This document shows positions 34,691-46,884 of a stretch of DNA of 64,000 bases, one piece after another. A program made the translations under genes and the position numbers. The DNA is from Eretmocerus hayati (Eukaryota > Arthropoda > Insecta > Hymenoptera > Aphelinidae): the NCBI GenBank assembly GCA_029851415.1, contig CM056743.1, positions 64,820,186-64,884,185 on the forward strand. Direction: 5' to 3'. The notes under the pieces are model-generated. The model searched no databases. It was not told where the DNA came from and was given only the letters and a program-made list of their open reading frames with translations. The stretch's first letter is position 1, and every line of letters begins with the position of its first letter.

Positions 34691-36936
34691 ACCTCCTTCT
34701 GTTTTCCAAGCTCAACAAATTTAGTTCTAAGGTCAACAAGTCAGCAGCTGATCGATCCAGCAATGACTCACTGAATACACCTTTCTCAATGGATAGATAA
34801 ATGTTGTTGGTATGGACTATCGGTACAGCACAGATGAGATATGTGCATCTCAAATCAAACATTGACAAAGTTCATGGAATCTTAATCATGCCCCTGTCAA
34901 TTTGGTTTCTTGAAACACATTTTGTTTTCGAAACAGGTTCTTCATCCATCGTTTGGAATAGACTGGAGCAACCCAAGGTTTTTGCGGCATTTCACGCGAT
35001 TCGAGCCTTATTCACTCACTCTCACCCACGTTGACACGTTGACAAAATCAAAAGGTAAATCTTGATCCCTCATAGGCTTTGAGGTTAATGTGTCCAACCA
35101 ATCTTTGATATTTCCATGCACATCCACACACTTGTTGCATTGTTAGTTGCCAAGTTGCTTGCACATACCAATTCTACTCTGCTTCACAATATATTCTCGA
35201 TTTTTCCGCCTCATAAGGCTCGAGATTGCGATTCATGCGATAAAGTGCGGAAGCAGACACGTCGACACTATATAACCGTGCGATAAATCTCGGCCGGCGC
35301 AACTCGCCCAACTGACCCGTGCGCGGATGTCTGTGTCATTTTTGAGCTTCAGAGTACTTAAATACTGGATATGAGATATACATCCATGCAATTGATGCAA
35401 GTCGAGATGCAAATGAGTCATGGACTAGCACCGATGCTCCGTAATAAGCCCGGACTCATAAACCAGGCTCACTTTACCCGACAGTTAAGCCTTGTCATGG
35501 ATCGAATTAGGGGATTTTGCAAAGAAACTAGTTCACAATGTAATAAAGTCAGCTCTGCTATCACCAGGTTCTCGATAACGACTCTGAACACATTCTGCAC
35601 ATGATATGTAAACGCGGAGGCCAACGCGGGCCATTGCAATTTTTTAGGTTGTCACAGTCCTATATCCTAGGTTGCATACTTATCGAAATTCTCGAGTTCA
35701 CAAACCATTTGATGAATTTTCGTAATATCGCAATTCTAATAAGTAACGCTGATGTAATGGGTTAAACAGAATTCGCCTCACTCATTAGAATCGTGATATC
35801 CAAAAAATCCATCGTATGGTTTGTTAACTCCACAATGTCGATATCTCACGTCATCTTAAGTCAGGAAATGAGCCAAAACAAAACACACATTTCGTCGTTA
35901 GCTGTCGTCCATTGTTATCCGAGCGCCTCCGATAGTGCAGCCGACTTTTGACATTACCAGGTCACATTTACGAAGGGCATCATTATTGTAATTGCATTGA
36001 TCATCAGTGTTGCAGTGAATACTTGTGCATCTTGATATATTATTTGTTACCAACTCGAGTAGAGCATCATAAACAGGTGAGTGGTACATTTATATATTTA
36101 TTGTGTTCGAATACCAGGCGTGTGTATCTAGTAATTCTCTCGTGATGGCTGGCTCAGCATGAACGATACCCTCGATGTTGTTTTTTTCATCTCAACATGA
36201 ATTACATCGGATCCTCCATTAACCTTCAGACTGCCGGCATTTTTCCAAGAAAGTTAGTAACTTCAGAGGGCAACTTCATTTTTATAGGAACATCCGACAA
36301 GTCGCGAGGATTTGGTCGCTTTTCCGTCAGAATTTCTCTCTATTCGTGTTCATCATCGAATGTGTATACGTGTTTCGCAGATTTCCATTTCTTCGATATT
36401 CCTGAGGTATTACACCAATCTCATGGACATTATAAATACGGGTATATATAGCATCTTTACCACGAGTAAAATTACCCGTGGGCGTGCCGGATATGTAATG
36501 TTGTCCTCCTCACTTATTGTTTTTGGAACATTGTTACCCATCAATGGCATAAGCTATTAAATACCACCCGAAAATGATACGTACTAAATTCATGATATAA
36601 AGTGAAGAACTTGTATTGAATGGAGGTCGACCAAAAAATGCATATAAGAGTTCTCTAAATGCATGCCTCGTGGAGAGTAACGAGAAACAAAGAATGATTA
36701 TTACCCTTTTAACGCAATTTGGCAATGAGCACGGATGCAGGTTCGGACCTATAAAGACTCTGCACGCTGGTTAATCCTCCTGCGCACAGAGACGCGTAAA
36801 CGCGTCCTAACTAAGCCTGTTGATTTCGCACTAGGACGTGTATACACGTCCTATACGTTTTCGGATAACTTTCGACTTGTTGCGTTTTAAGGCACGTTCG
36901 ACACGGCAAATTGAAGCTAAGATGACTTCCTTCAAG
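34691..36936. other. No supported gene; small inverted repeat
   Basis: No convincing ORF. An imperfect inverted repeat with about 45-base arms (35696-35743 and 35781-35828, sharing CAAACCAT and ATTCTAAT.AG) forms a small MITE-like hairpin. A TATA-like ACTATATAA lies at about 35268. The flank at 36937-36940 (ATAG) is the target duplication of the next element. Confidence 0.4.
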
Positions 36937-36940
36937 ATAG

Positions 36941-38844
36941 TGCAATGTCTGCAATTTTCAGATAATTTTAAAGTTTTAAAAGTAAGAATTTTCAGTCAGC
37001 CGTTTAAGCAGATGACCATCAAACCAGTCGTGTAAGTAGAATCAGGCATGTATGGTGTGGTAAATACTAATACCAACAACTGTATGTTCGATTATTGTGA
37101 ATTAACCGATGCACTGATACTAGAAGCCATTTTTACGCGACGATTGTGGGATACGAAATATATATTTGTGTGGTCAGCTATATGTCACACCCTTTCCACG
37201 ACGGACGATTACCGATATATCAATACTCATAGCTGATCAATCAATTCAAATTTGCAGTGAAATTTCTATTAGTATGCATGAATACGCGTGTCTATGAAAT
37301 CGTCCAGTCGAGCCGCCGAAATTGGTCTTGAAGTGGGGATCTGGCGAGCTCAGGCATATAGTTAGCCGACGGACGAGTGCGCGTTCACTTGCGCTGGAGC
37401 TCCAGCAAACTAGAAACCTAATACTATAGACGCCTGTATCGAGAGCATCACCAGGTCTCCCCAAGACCAATGTGAGTTCAACATTTAGAATATCCAAGTG
37501 GTCCGCTTCGGCGAACACGCGGATTAGAACATCGCGACCCTCTTTGGATCGGGATAAATAGTCAACCTGGCGACTATTTATGATCCAAGGCGGGACAGAA
37601 ATTAATATTCTCTACGTAAACGTGGGCAGAATTTGATGCATCAGACCCAATTGGGCAAGCCGGACCGATCGTCTATGTACTCAGGATGGGGCTAAGACTC
37701 ACGAGAAGCCGACATTACGCAGTGGTCTGATGGCGGTTCGGTTTTTAAAGTAAAATCACCCGGTATACGCGTCGAAATCCAACAATCGGACAATTAAATC
37801 TTTTCGTCCGGCTCACAATAAATATGCGCGATGTTAAAATCTTTTGTGTCTCAAAAATACAAGACACACGCGAAGAGGGGTTAATATTCATTTTATATGC
37901 GTACTAATGCATACTGATTCACAAATGTTACAGATAGACGTATTATTTATCAACTCCGATCGAGTCAGACAGAGGACGAGAGTCACATCGCCGGCCGTAG
38001 GCAAAACAAGCACTAATAATTTTCAATTCTATGTACACGATCGAGATCGTGGTTTTGAATTGTGTAGAATCAAATTTCAAGGTAAAAATCAAATCATCAT
38101 ATAAATTAGAGAAATGAAATCATGGTCGAACGAACCAAACTCTTTCCATGAGAAAATACCCAATACTTTATTCCCCAGAATATATTTTTCAATATTTTCA
38201 GGCACTCCTTTGGCAATCGAGTTTTTACACATAGAGCCACTTATATACGTATAATATGCACCATTCTAAGTAGTTTCCGCATTAGAATAAATTTTAAGGC
38301 ATCAGCTGTAGTAAAAACCTGCATGATATATTTTAGCCGTCGATTTCATAAAAATCGACCTTCGATCGATCAAATAATCGTCTCAGACGACGGCGTTATT
38401 CTGTTTCACGAGTAAATCGAGTAATAGACTCAATTACCTATAATTTAAGCCAAGGTACGTTTAATTATCACATACCAAACCTGAGAACACGCGACTTGAT
38501 CGATTGAATCGATGGATTCTCCAAAATAACTAAAATATAGCTTTATTAGTAGATAATTCAATCTATGTGCATTTTGGTTGTTTATAGTTTTTAATATAAG
38601 TAACTTGTGGCCGTATGATGCTCTTTTTAGCATTGAACAGCTAGAGTGCAGTTTTCCTAAAGATCCAGTCCCCGATTGATCGATTGAAAGTACGAGGATT
38701 TCAATCGATCTACGCAGTAAAAACGTGAGAATATTTGGATGTTCCAGAGGAAGCAGCCAAGCTGATATCCAGTGCCGAATAATATTTTACGACACTCAAT
38801 TGCTCGGATAGTTATAAATATATCCATATATTCACAACCTCGCA
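36941..38844 (+). repeat. 5' LTR of the gypsy element
   Basis: 1904 bases. Unusually long for an insect gypsy element. Short ORFs inside it recur in the 3' LTR only because the sequence is duplicated. Confidence 0.9.
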
Positions 38845-38846
38845 AA

Positions 38847-38864
38847 TGGTACCCAGCTTGATGT
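38847..38864 (+). promoter_or_regulatory. Primer-binding site (candidate)
   Basis: TGGTACCCAGCTTGATGT begins two bases after the 5' LTR with the required TGG. The matching tRNA is not identified. Confidence 0.5.
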
Positions 38865-39686
38865 ACGTTAACCCTGACACGGACCTATAATAAAATCAGC
38901 TCTCATCAAGAGCAAAAATTTAGATGAAAATCTGCATAAAAGTCACTCGATTTCGATAAAGAAAAAAGTATTCGTAAAAGGGGATTTCTCATGAAAAGTT
39001 CGTTATGACAATAGATGAATTAGTTCATAAAATTAGTGCGATATGAAAATCGCAAGCGTCTATCCGTAACATAGTAGATTCGAAATTATACTTTTGAAGC
39101 TCGAACAGTCGAAGTACATTGACTCTGCATTTCGAAAGTTCGAGCAATAGAATCAAATTTGTCAACGTGTAGAGACAGTGCCGAGATACATCGTGTTTGT
39201 TTACTTCTCGGAAAGCTGTGCATAAGCTTTTCCATGGAAACAGTGTACTTACTGAACATATAAATGAGGAAAGTCACGCATGTATCTCGACAACGGGCTC
39301 ATCTGTATAAGCTGCAAACAAAAATATTGCGATCAGCTCATGTTTCGAAAATGAGTACATCGACTTTGAACGCATATATATATATCACATATAGACTATA
39401 GTGGGGTATCGGGCAGTCCGTCTTTCTCTTTTTCGTTGCTGCATATATAGTTAACACTAGGTATACTGCATTATCTTGCATTCTCTGGGTCTCGCGTTCG
39501 TAAATGTGATATATATATATATATATATAGTATACATATACTCTCTCGGGCTATCGGATGTTCTTTCGAGTTTTCTCATCCTTCGGCCGTATATATATAG
39601 TACATATATACGATAATACAGTACTGTACTGAATTATTCATCGCGCTCGGGATATATACATAGCTATATAGCTACACGTAGTCACG
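38865..39686 (+). other. Leader of the gypsy element
   Basis: About 0.8 kb between primer site and gag with no ORF of note. It has TA-rich stretches (39378-39393, 39511-39530, 39589-39610). Confidence 0.6.
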
Positions 39687-40436
39687 ATGGGCCTCAAACG
39701 GACGCCTACGCGTAAAGGCAGCAATGCAAGTATATCATCGCGCGCAAATGCTGATGATTTATTACTGGATATTGAGCAACCGGAGGATGTATCTAATGAT
39801 GTAGAATCAAATGCGCGGGCGACAAATGAGCAACGGCAAGGGGCAGTAGTAGACGAAAATCAATTCGCGCGACCGGACGATCCACCTGTATTACCTAAAA
39901 ATACGAACACTGGTACATTGAACAAACAGACGAATAAATATAAAGACGAGACAGTGAAAAACACACAAGAGCGGATGCCACCTCTCACACGTTCGGCTTC
40001 TACACGGAGTATTACATCGAATAATGAATTAGCTGGCGCCGCGGGTGCGAAGATTACAAAATCGTCGAAAAATAAGACCCGTGCAACGGATGATATCGGT
40101 CACGGAAATTCATCAGATGATTCGGACGGTGTATCGGATAATGAATTTTTATCTACTCGATCGGAAGCCGGGGGGATACGTAAAGACCGACGTTGTCAAG
40201 TAGCTTTGAAGGAAGTACGTGATATTTTTGGTAAATTGGGAAAACGCACCAGCCTTTTGAAGAATTCTGTCGATCATTTGAACAACGAATACGATCGGAA
40301 TTTGCAATTAAACGAACGATGGAATGAAGAAGTACGTGATGTCAGAAATCGGGTTGCTACTAATGCACGGGATATCATATTTCTATCAGAAAATTTGTCT
40401 TCTTTACAAGAGACTACACCCAAATTAGAGCCATAC
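39687..40436 (+). pseudogene. Gypsy gag, N-terminal region (coiled coil)
   Basis: An uninterrupted frame from the first Met, with a basic N-terminus (MGLKRTPTRKG), a Ser/Asn/Asp-rich middle, and a heptad-like helix (about residues 170-250, EVRDIFGKLGKRTSLLKNSV). The helix should continue into 40687-40791 (INNIREQQNTFREQLQQEH) but is split by a short-repeat array at about 40437-40675, which also shifts the frame. This region precedes the conserved Gag core and would serve in assembly. Confidence 0.65.
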
Positions 40437-40675
40437 CGTGTCGAGAACTGTTGGTGTACAGTTCTTCTCTACACCGTGTGTAGTAGTTTGGTGTAGAGTA
40501 CTTCTGGTGTCGAGTTTGGGAATCTGGTGTAGAGAACTTTTCGTGTAGAAAACTTATGGTGCAGAGTTCGGGGATCGTGTGTAGAGTACTTTTCGTGTTG
40601 AGTGCGGTCGGTGTAGAGCACTTGTCGTGTCGTGTGTAGAGTAATTTTCGTGTCGAGATCAGAGGGGGCAAACGA
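40437..40675. repeat. Short-repeat array inserted in gag
   Basis: About eight degenerate copies of a 25-30-base word, GTGTAGAGTACTTTTCGTGT and variants, begin and end with CGTGTCGAGA. Gag coding sequence resumes directly after it in another frame. It is an inserted minisatellite or a replication-derived repeat. Confidence 0.6.
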
Positions 40676-40686
40676 CGGGTTTAACC

Positions 40687-41769
40687 GATGCAAATGAAAA
40701 ATGTTACGAACAAATTAATAATATTCGTGAACAGCAAAATACATTCCGTGAGCAATTACAACAAGAACATACACGCATACACAATACATTATGACGGGCA
40801 CAGGTAGCACCAGGTGCTCGAACACCTTTTTCACCGCGTTTGAAATTCGATTTACCGACTTTTTCAGCCACTCCAGCGGACAAACCTAGACAATTTTTAG
40901 CAGATTTGACTAGATATCTGTCCGTGGTAGATAACGATATTCAGACTGTAAAATTTGCTTTGAATCAAGCTTTCAAAGGAGCAGCTTATGAATGGTGGAT
41001 ATATTGCGAGCCTCTGATTAATTCATTTGATGAATTTAAAGCTAAATTTTCACATCGATATTGGAATTCTATCGCTCAGAATAAAATCCATCAAAATTTA
41101 GACTACGGATTTTATAGAGCTGAAAACAATTTTTCACGAAGTGAATACGTCATGAGATTATACAACCAAGTGCGTCAATTGGATGATGCCCCCAATGAGA
41201 ATTTTATAGTTCGTCGTTTTGCTAGACATTTTGATGAGACTATACAGCAGTCTATTTTATTGCGCGATATTCAAAATATTGATGAATTGGTAAGATTATT
41301 GGATACTTTTGAATTGGCTGGACAGTTAAACTCAATGAAGCCAAATACTGAGTATGTGAATTTCAAAGATTAATCTCATAATCGCCAGAGTAGACTGTCG
41401 GATTACAATCAAAGAAAATCAAATGAACAACATCGTAATAATAATGATAACAACACACGCACACAACCACCACGTGCTTCTACACCAGACCCATCGCGGC
41501 ATCGTAACAATTCCGAAACTCGTTCCACCGATCGCGAACGCGCATCATCCGCGGATAGGCAGATACCATCGCGGATAGCGCAACGGCCAACTGCTAATGA
41601 TCGGGAAAGTGCTCAACGTGATGGCAGTGCGCGAAATAACGTGGCGCGAGGCGCGGATAACGCGAATACGAAAAATAATTCGCGGTTTTCGGATAATAAG
41701 CGATCCGTAAACGAGATACATCTTTCTGAAAAAGAAAGTGAGGGCAGCGATAAATCGGAAAACGAGTAG
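40687..41769 (+). pseudogene. Gypsy gag core and RNA-binding tail, three stops
   Basis: One frame with stops TGA (40792), TAA (41371) and TAG (41767). The core (40840-41373) reads FDLPTFSATPADKPRQFLA, then AFKGAAYEWWIY and FDEFKAKFSHRYWN, the signature of the Retrotrans_gag domain ('A..W.......F..F...F'). After the TAA the same frame continues with an Asn/Arg/Ser-rich tail (RQSRLSDYNQRKSNEQHRNN and on) and no CCHC knuckle, so nucleic-acid binding would rely on basic residues. Each stop sits inside clearly continuous protein, so these are nonsense changes. Confidence 0.8.
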
Positions 41770-41819
41770 TCGTTGCAATCACTCCCATACGATCAAATCA
41801 TACAGATTCTCAAAATGTT

Positions 41820-42130
41820 TTGGTTGAAAATCAAAACACATACACACAAATTGCAACGACGCCTACACAGCGTATGGGTAAAAATTATACACGAAGATCA
41901 CCGAAAAAAGTAAAAATTTCAGCATTCAGGGTCGCCGAGAATGAGTCGAGGAAATTGAATGATGATCAGGGAAAGTCTGATGATCCTCTTGAGGGGCAGA
42001 ACGATAGGCATACCTTCAGTAACAAAACCGGGTTATCGATTCGGCTAGTAGCCATATATCGGTCGTTAATTCGCAATCAGCGTGTAACGGTATTTCAGGG
42101 TCAATCCATTCTGACAACGTAGCAAACGAG
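41820..42130 (+). pseudogene. Gag/pol junction region, frame uncertain
   Basis: The frame at 41820-42122 reads a basic, hydrophilic stretch (NYTRRSPKKVKIS). The frame used next (from about 42023) is different, so there is at least one frameshift. No domain recognised. Confidence 0.45.
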
Positions 42131-42292
42131 ATGTCGCTGGAAGATGATAATGAAATTAGTTCAGGGTCAGTCCATTCTGACAACGTAGCAAACGAGATGT
42201 CGCTGGAAGATGATAATGAAATTAGTTCAGGGTCAGTCCATTCTGACAACGTAGCAAACGAGATGTCGCTGGAAGATGATGATGAAATTATT
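42086..42292 (+). repeat. 66-bp coding tandem repeat
   Basis: Three copies of a 66-base unit (22 codons, MSLEDDNEISSGSVHSDNVA and two more residues), nearly identical, preceded and followed by partial units. They lie in frame, giving an acidic linker before the protease. Confidence 0.9.
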
Positions 42293-43157
42293 GGTACGGG
42301 TGGAATCGTGGATTTTCAGACGTCATATGGGAACGTCGGGTTGATTAAACCTAGAGGGCGTAGTGTAAAGTATTCAACCGCATCCCTGCGATCAGAGAGC
42401 CAGAAAGACAATTCGGAATGTCAGCAAATTAATTCGGTTTATTCTCGGCAGGAATTACTGGATGGATCGCTATACGCGCAACACGAAATCGTGAAGGACA
42501 AAGTGGAATGTCCATAAATGAAAATCATTATTGAAGGGGTTGAAGTAAGAGTTCTTCTGGACTCTGGGAGTAAAATTACCTGCGTTGCTGAAGATGTGTA
42601 TGAAAGGAATCTTGAATTTCGGGAATCGTTTCCTACGTTCCCGGTTACTGGGTTACATGCAAGCGGGTTTACTGGAGGAAAATCGATGCGAATAAAAAGT
42701 CAATCCCGAGCTAGAGTAGGAATTGGGGGAACTCACGTCGATATTGACTTTTTAGTAATTCCAAAGCTAATCCATGAATGTATTTTCGGAGTAAGAACGT
42801 TAATCCAACTAGATGCAAAACTTCCATTTCGAAAGAAAGAATTTGTTTGCAATATTGACAATCGAATCATTAACATCAAATATGATTATCATCAGATGGA
42901 TTCAATTGATTTTCAGAATATGAGGCAAACTTGTTCGCAAGCATATTTAGAAATTCAAGCAATCCAAGAATCTGAATTCGAAATGAAATTAGATCAAACT
43001 CAAAATGTTGAACACGATGGTCCTACTGACGAAGAAATATTCAATGAAGTGAATACCATGAATAGATCGAGCCGCGATAAAGAACGGATGAGTGCGGTAT
43101 TGAAAAAACGTCGTAGAGCATTTAGCACTAAACCGGGCCAATTCAAAGGATTCGAAT
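42293..43157 (+). pseudogene. Gypsy protease and linker to RT
   Basis: After one in-frame TAA (42515-42517), the frame gives KIIIEGVEVRVLLDSGSKIT, with the retropepsin Asp-Ser-Gly active site. The second conserved half follows (GGTHVDIDFLVIPKLIHECIFG), like the 'fLV...ILG' end of the domain. A linker (DEEIFNEVNTM) leads toward RT. The enzyme would cut Gag-Pol. The frame is interrupted at 43160 by the TA-flanked TIR element. Without it, the reading frame at 43933 is the direct in-frame continuation (771+2 bases accounts for the phase). Confidence 0.8.
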
Positions 43158-43160
43158 ATA

Positions 43161-43931
43161 CAGGCGTCCCTCGTTCAACGCGGTTTTGCTCAACGCGGTT
43201 TTGGTTATACGCGGTTTTCGAAATGCTACCTAAATTTTGCTCAACGCGGTTTAGGACTTGTTCAACGCGGTTCCGAATGTGGAATTTCCGGAAAAAACTT
43301 CGGATGACTTCACAAAAAAGACGTATGACAAATCACAAATATGACAAAGAATTCACATTGGGGCAAGTCCGTGGAAATGTCAACCGTACTCTGACGTACT
43401 CAAATTTGATTCTTGGGAGATAAATGAGGAGACTTGGGTTGTAGAACTAGTCAAACTCGCTCATACCTCTAGGAGATAGTACGGACTCGACGCAGAGTTC
43501 TATATAATTGATTTTTCAACCTGGTAATGACAATTTGTTCGCGTGACGACCGTTACGCTCGTTTTTTTTGAAAACTGAGATTCGTAAGGCCAGAACATCA
43601 CTGTTGCGGGTCATTGAGTCACAAAAGCTGAGAGCTCAAATTTTTATCATATCCATATCCTTTTTATTGAACTTAAGATGTCACACACCCTTCCTCCACC
43701 ATTGCATTCACAAGTTTACAGTGGGTTTCTTCAAATCAACGATGATCTCTCGATTGGGAAGGCACCTATTAAATATTAAATTGACGAAAAAATTTCGCTC
43801 TTGGTTGGTGGGTCAAGAGTCTCGGTCCGCATCCCCTACTTTCCCATAAGAGCAATGCTTTGTTCAACGCGGTTTTGGTCAACGCGGTAGTTTTCCGGAA
43901 CGTAACCCCCGCGTTGAACGAGGGACGCCTG
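43161..43931. mobile_element. 771-bp TIR element with TA target duplication, inside gypsy pol
   Basis: Ends CAGGCGTCCCTCGTTCAACG and its inverse complement (about 24 bp), flanked by TA at 43159-43160 and 43932-43933. Several further copies of CAACGCGGTTT near both ends form subterminal repeats. The 'CAGGCGTCC..CG' end and TA target fit the pogo/Tigger branch of Tc1/mariner. No transposase inside, so non-autonomous. Its insertion split pol between protease and RT. Confidence 0.8.
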
Positions 43932-43932
43932 T

Positions 43933-45249
43933 ATGATAAGAATGAAAAACTTAGACCCATATAACGCGAAGACATATCCTATTCCAATTGCATTAAGAGA
44001 CAAAGTTGGCAATGAAATTCAACGTATGTGGAATTTGAAAGTTACAGAGCGCGGGGAAAGCGAATATATTAACCCGTTAGTAGCCATTGTGAAACGGAAT
44101 GGTGAGATTCGCTTATGTTTAGACGCTCGCGAACCAAACTCGCGATGCGAAATGGATCACGACGGGTCGGAAGATATCGACGAATTTTTTAGATCGTGTC
44201 CGGGGATCGGAATAATGTCTAGTTTCGACTTAGTAAGTTCTTTCTGGCAGATCCGGCTTGCTAAGGCATGCCGGAAGTTTACCGCATTTGAGTTCAGGGG
44301 TTCGACCTTCCAATTCATGGTCACGCCATTTGGCTGGAAAATAAGTGGGGCAGCTCTTAAACGAGCCTCGCATTCCCTTTTACAAGAATTTGCCGAGTTT
44401 GTAAAAGATTTTGTTGATGACTGGTTAGTGATTTCCAAGGACTCTGATCAACATCTTGAACATATAGACATGTTACTTGAAGCAGTCACAGAGGAAGGAA
44501 TAACTTTGAGTTTTGGAAAAGCTAATTTGTGTGAAGAAGAAGTTAAATTTCTGGGTCATATTCTAAGTACTCAAGGCCTTCAGCCCGACCCAGAAAAATT
44601 AGACTGCATCAAGAAATTTCCACCACCCAAAAATGTTGAACAATGAAGAGGTTTCTTAGGTCTAGTTCAATTTTGCGCGAAATTTACCAACAAGCTCGAC
44701 GAAAAAATGTCACCATTATTAAAACTACTGAGACCAGGAGTGAAGTGGCACTGGACCGAAACTCATCAAAGATATTTTGACCGCGTCAAAGAGCTGTTTA
44801 CGCACGATTTATTCTTGCTTCATCCGAAAAGGGAACGCGGTTATATTCTGCATACAGATGCAAGCGCGAGTAGTATTGGCGCTATTTTATACCAAGAGTA
44901 TGAAGGCGAATTACGTGTCGTATCTATGGCTAGTCGTGCCCTCCGTGGGCCTGAACGGAACTATTTTACTTCAGAGGCTGAACTTTTAGCCATTACTTGG
45001 GCGTTAGAGAAATTCAGATCATTTATTTACGGAACAAAAGTCCGAATTATGACTGATCACGAAGCCCTCAAATATTTTATGACATGTCGTTTTTTGAACG
45101 CGCGTCTTACTCGTTGGTCGTTGGCTATTCAGGATATAGACTTATCGATAGGATATATTCCGGGAAAATATAACGTCCTGGCAGACCCTCTTAGTAGAAT
45201 TGACCACCCAACAGACGAACGTGACGAAAACGAGCTGATGATAAGTTGA
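43933..45249 (+). pseudogene. Gypsy reverse transcriptase and RNase H, one internal stop
   Basis: One frame with TGA at 44644 and 45247. RT: LVAIVKRNGEIRLCLDAREP, SFDLVSSFWQIRL (motif A), FMVTPFGWK, FVDDWLVIS (catalytic Asp-Asp kept, YxDD as FVDD), FLGHILSTQGLQPDPEK. The stop at 44644 falls where gypsy RTs have a basic residue before R-G-F-L-G. RNase H follows: ILHTDASASSIGAILYQ, SEAELLAITWALEKFR, IMTDHEALKYF, then YIPGKYNVLADPLSR. Domain order and motifs are complete, so only point stops prevent expression. Confidence 0.9.
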
Positions 45250-46423
45250 ATTTTGGCAAAGAAACCTGACGCTAACATCATGCGCCGTATTAAAAATATC
45301 GCGACAGAACAAAGATCAGACGATAGACTTGCCAAGATCATTGATCGATTGGGAAAGGAAGAAATCGTCCGCGATTACGACATATTCAAAAATATTCTAA
45401 TCAAAGGTGATAATAAAATCGTATTACCAAAATCTTCAGCTCGCGATCTGGTTTTAGATATTCACGATATGTATGCCCATATAGGTGCGGTAAAATGTGC
45501 AAAGATGGTAGAAGAAGAGTTCTATTATCCGAATTTGAAACATTTCGCGACAATTTTGCTTCGACCATGCGACTCTTGTCAACGGAATAAGACGTATACG
45601 GTCGGAAATCATGTCGAGACTCGACCCATAATACCAGACGGTCCGCGTGATTTAGTATCAGTTGATTTTTTTGGTCCTTGACCCGTATCCACCGGAGGAG
45701 TCAAATACATTTTTGTAGTATTAGATGTTTTTACGAAATATGTCATGTTATACCTCATTAAGAAGGAGGATACGCGAACCATTACCCGTAAAATATTCGA
45801 TGACTATATTCCAGTACACGGAAAACCGAAAAGGTTACAAATGGATCACGGGACCCAATTCACTTCTTCCAATTGGCTGAAACGATTGGAAGAAGGAGGA
45901 ATTCAAGCTATTTTTAGTTCGGTCAGACACGCGCAGTCTAACGTGGTAGAACGTGTGATGAAAGAACTTGGGCGATTTTTCCGCACAGTAGCAGAAAAAC
46001 AACACAAGTCTTGGGCTCGATGGGTACCTATAATTCAGACGATCATGAATGAGGTGTACCACGAATCCATTCAAAGCACACCGATGCAATTGCATTTAGG
46101 TAAAATGCCAACCCGCGTATGAAATCAATATTTGATACGACCGGAAAGAAATTTAGCTAATCGTGAAGAACTTTTGGTATTGGTCTCTGAGAATCTAAGA
46201 AAGATAGGGTCGAAGTGAGCTGACTTTCATAACGCGTCTAAGACTATTACATCGTATAAACTTGGACAAGAGGTCTTAGTTCGATCATGTAACGTGTCGG
46301 ACGCAAGTAAAGGTATTATGAAAATTCCTGTCCATTTATGAAGGACCTTACATCATCACCAAAGTAATCGAACCATCTACGTGTCATTTAACCGATGAGT
46401 CTACCGGCACTTACCGCGGATAA
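45250..46423 (+). pseudogene. Gypsy integrase, several stops and one frameshift
   Basis: Same frame as RT. Zinc-binding HHCC: DIHDMYAHIG...CDSCQRN. Catalytic core: VSVDFFGP (first Asp), RLQMDHGTQF (second Asp), NVVERVMKELG (Glu), spaced as in D,D-35-E enzymes. Stops are TGA at 45679, 46120 and 46216. A one-base shift in an A run near 46321-46324 changes frame before the C-terminal YEGPYIITKVIEPSTCHL, which runs to a TAA at 46421; similar sequence (LRPYH) continues to 46471. Integrase would join element DNA to the genome. Confidence 0.88.
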
Positions 46424-46512
46424 TTTCATTTTTCTTCGTTGCGACCATACCATCGACCCGAAGCATCATAAAATGTTTTGTTTTGTTTGTTATTTTGTTA
46501 TAGAAAAACTAA

Positions 46513-46840
46513 ATGGCTGGACGTAGAGAAAGCAAACACCATCACAGGAACGAGTTTCCGGACCGGCCAAATGAAGAAACCCGAGACTATACATGGAACG
46601 AGATTGAAAAAGTCGAATTTCGAAGTAGAGTTAACTGGAATCTATCCAAAGACAACATGAATCGCATAAGTCGACTAGAGTCACGCGAAAAATGTAGACT
46701 CATCGAGTTGAATGGACTGTGTGCGCGATTACATAGACTCGAGAAAGGGTTAGCAGCAGTCATTGAAGACAATGAACGTCTTGGAGACGAAATTCGGGTC
46801 GATACAATCGAAGACAACTATATCCTGATTAATGTAACTG

Positions 46841-46873
<33 letters not shown>

Positions 46874-46884
46874 GATCTAAATAA
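46513..46884 (+). CDS. Extra ORF downstream of pol, coiled-coil-like (up to 123 aa)
   Basis: A charged protein starting MAGRRESKHHHRN, with helical, Leu-spaced stretches (RLIELNGLCARLHRLEKGLA). Its last residues are a read-through of a (TA)n run (IYIYIYIY), so the natural end may be earlier; GTAACT at 46834 could be a splice donor. It sits in the env position but has no signal peptide or membrane segment. Unknown function. Confidence 0.45.

Noticed and set aside
37048..38104. ORFs in the 5' gypsy LTR repeated at 48525-49562
   Set aside because: They recur only because the LTR is duplicated; no domain, and substitutions between copies do not favour coding.
42016..42249. Minus-strand ORF with repeated Ser/Asp units
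   Set aside because: Antisense of the 66-bp coding tandem repeat in the gypsy element.
42086..42292. Possible CRISPR-like array
   Set aside because: Units are contiguous with no spacers and lie in a coding frame of a eukaryotic retrotransposon.
43568..43849. ORF inside the TIR element in gypsy pol
   Set aside because: No transposase motif; short and not conserved by eye.
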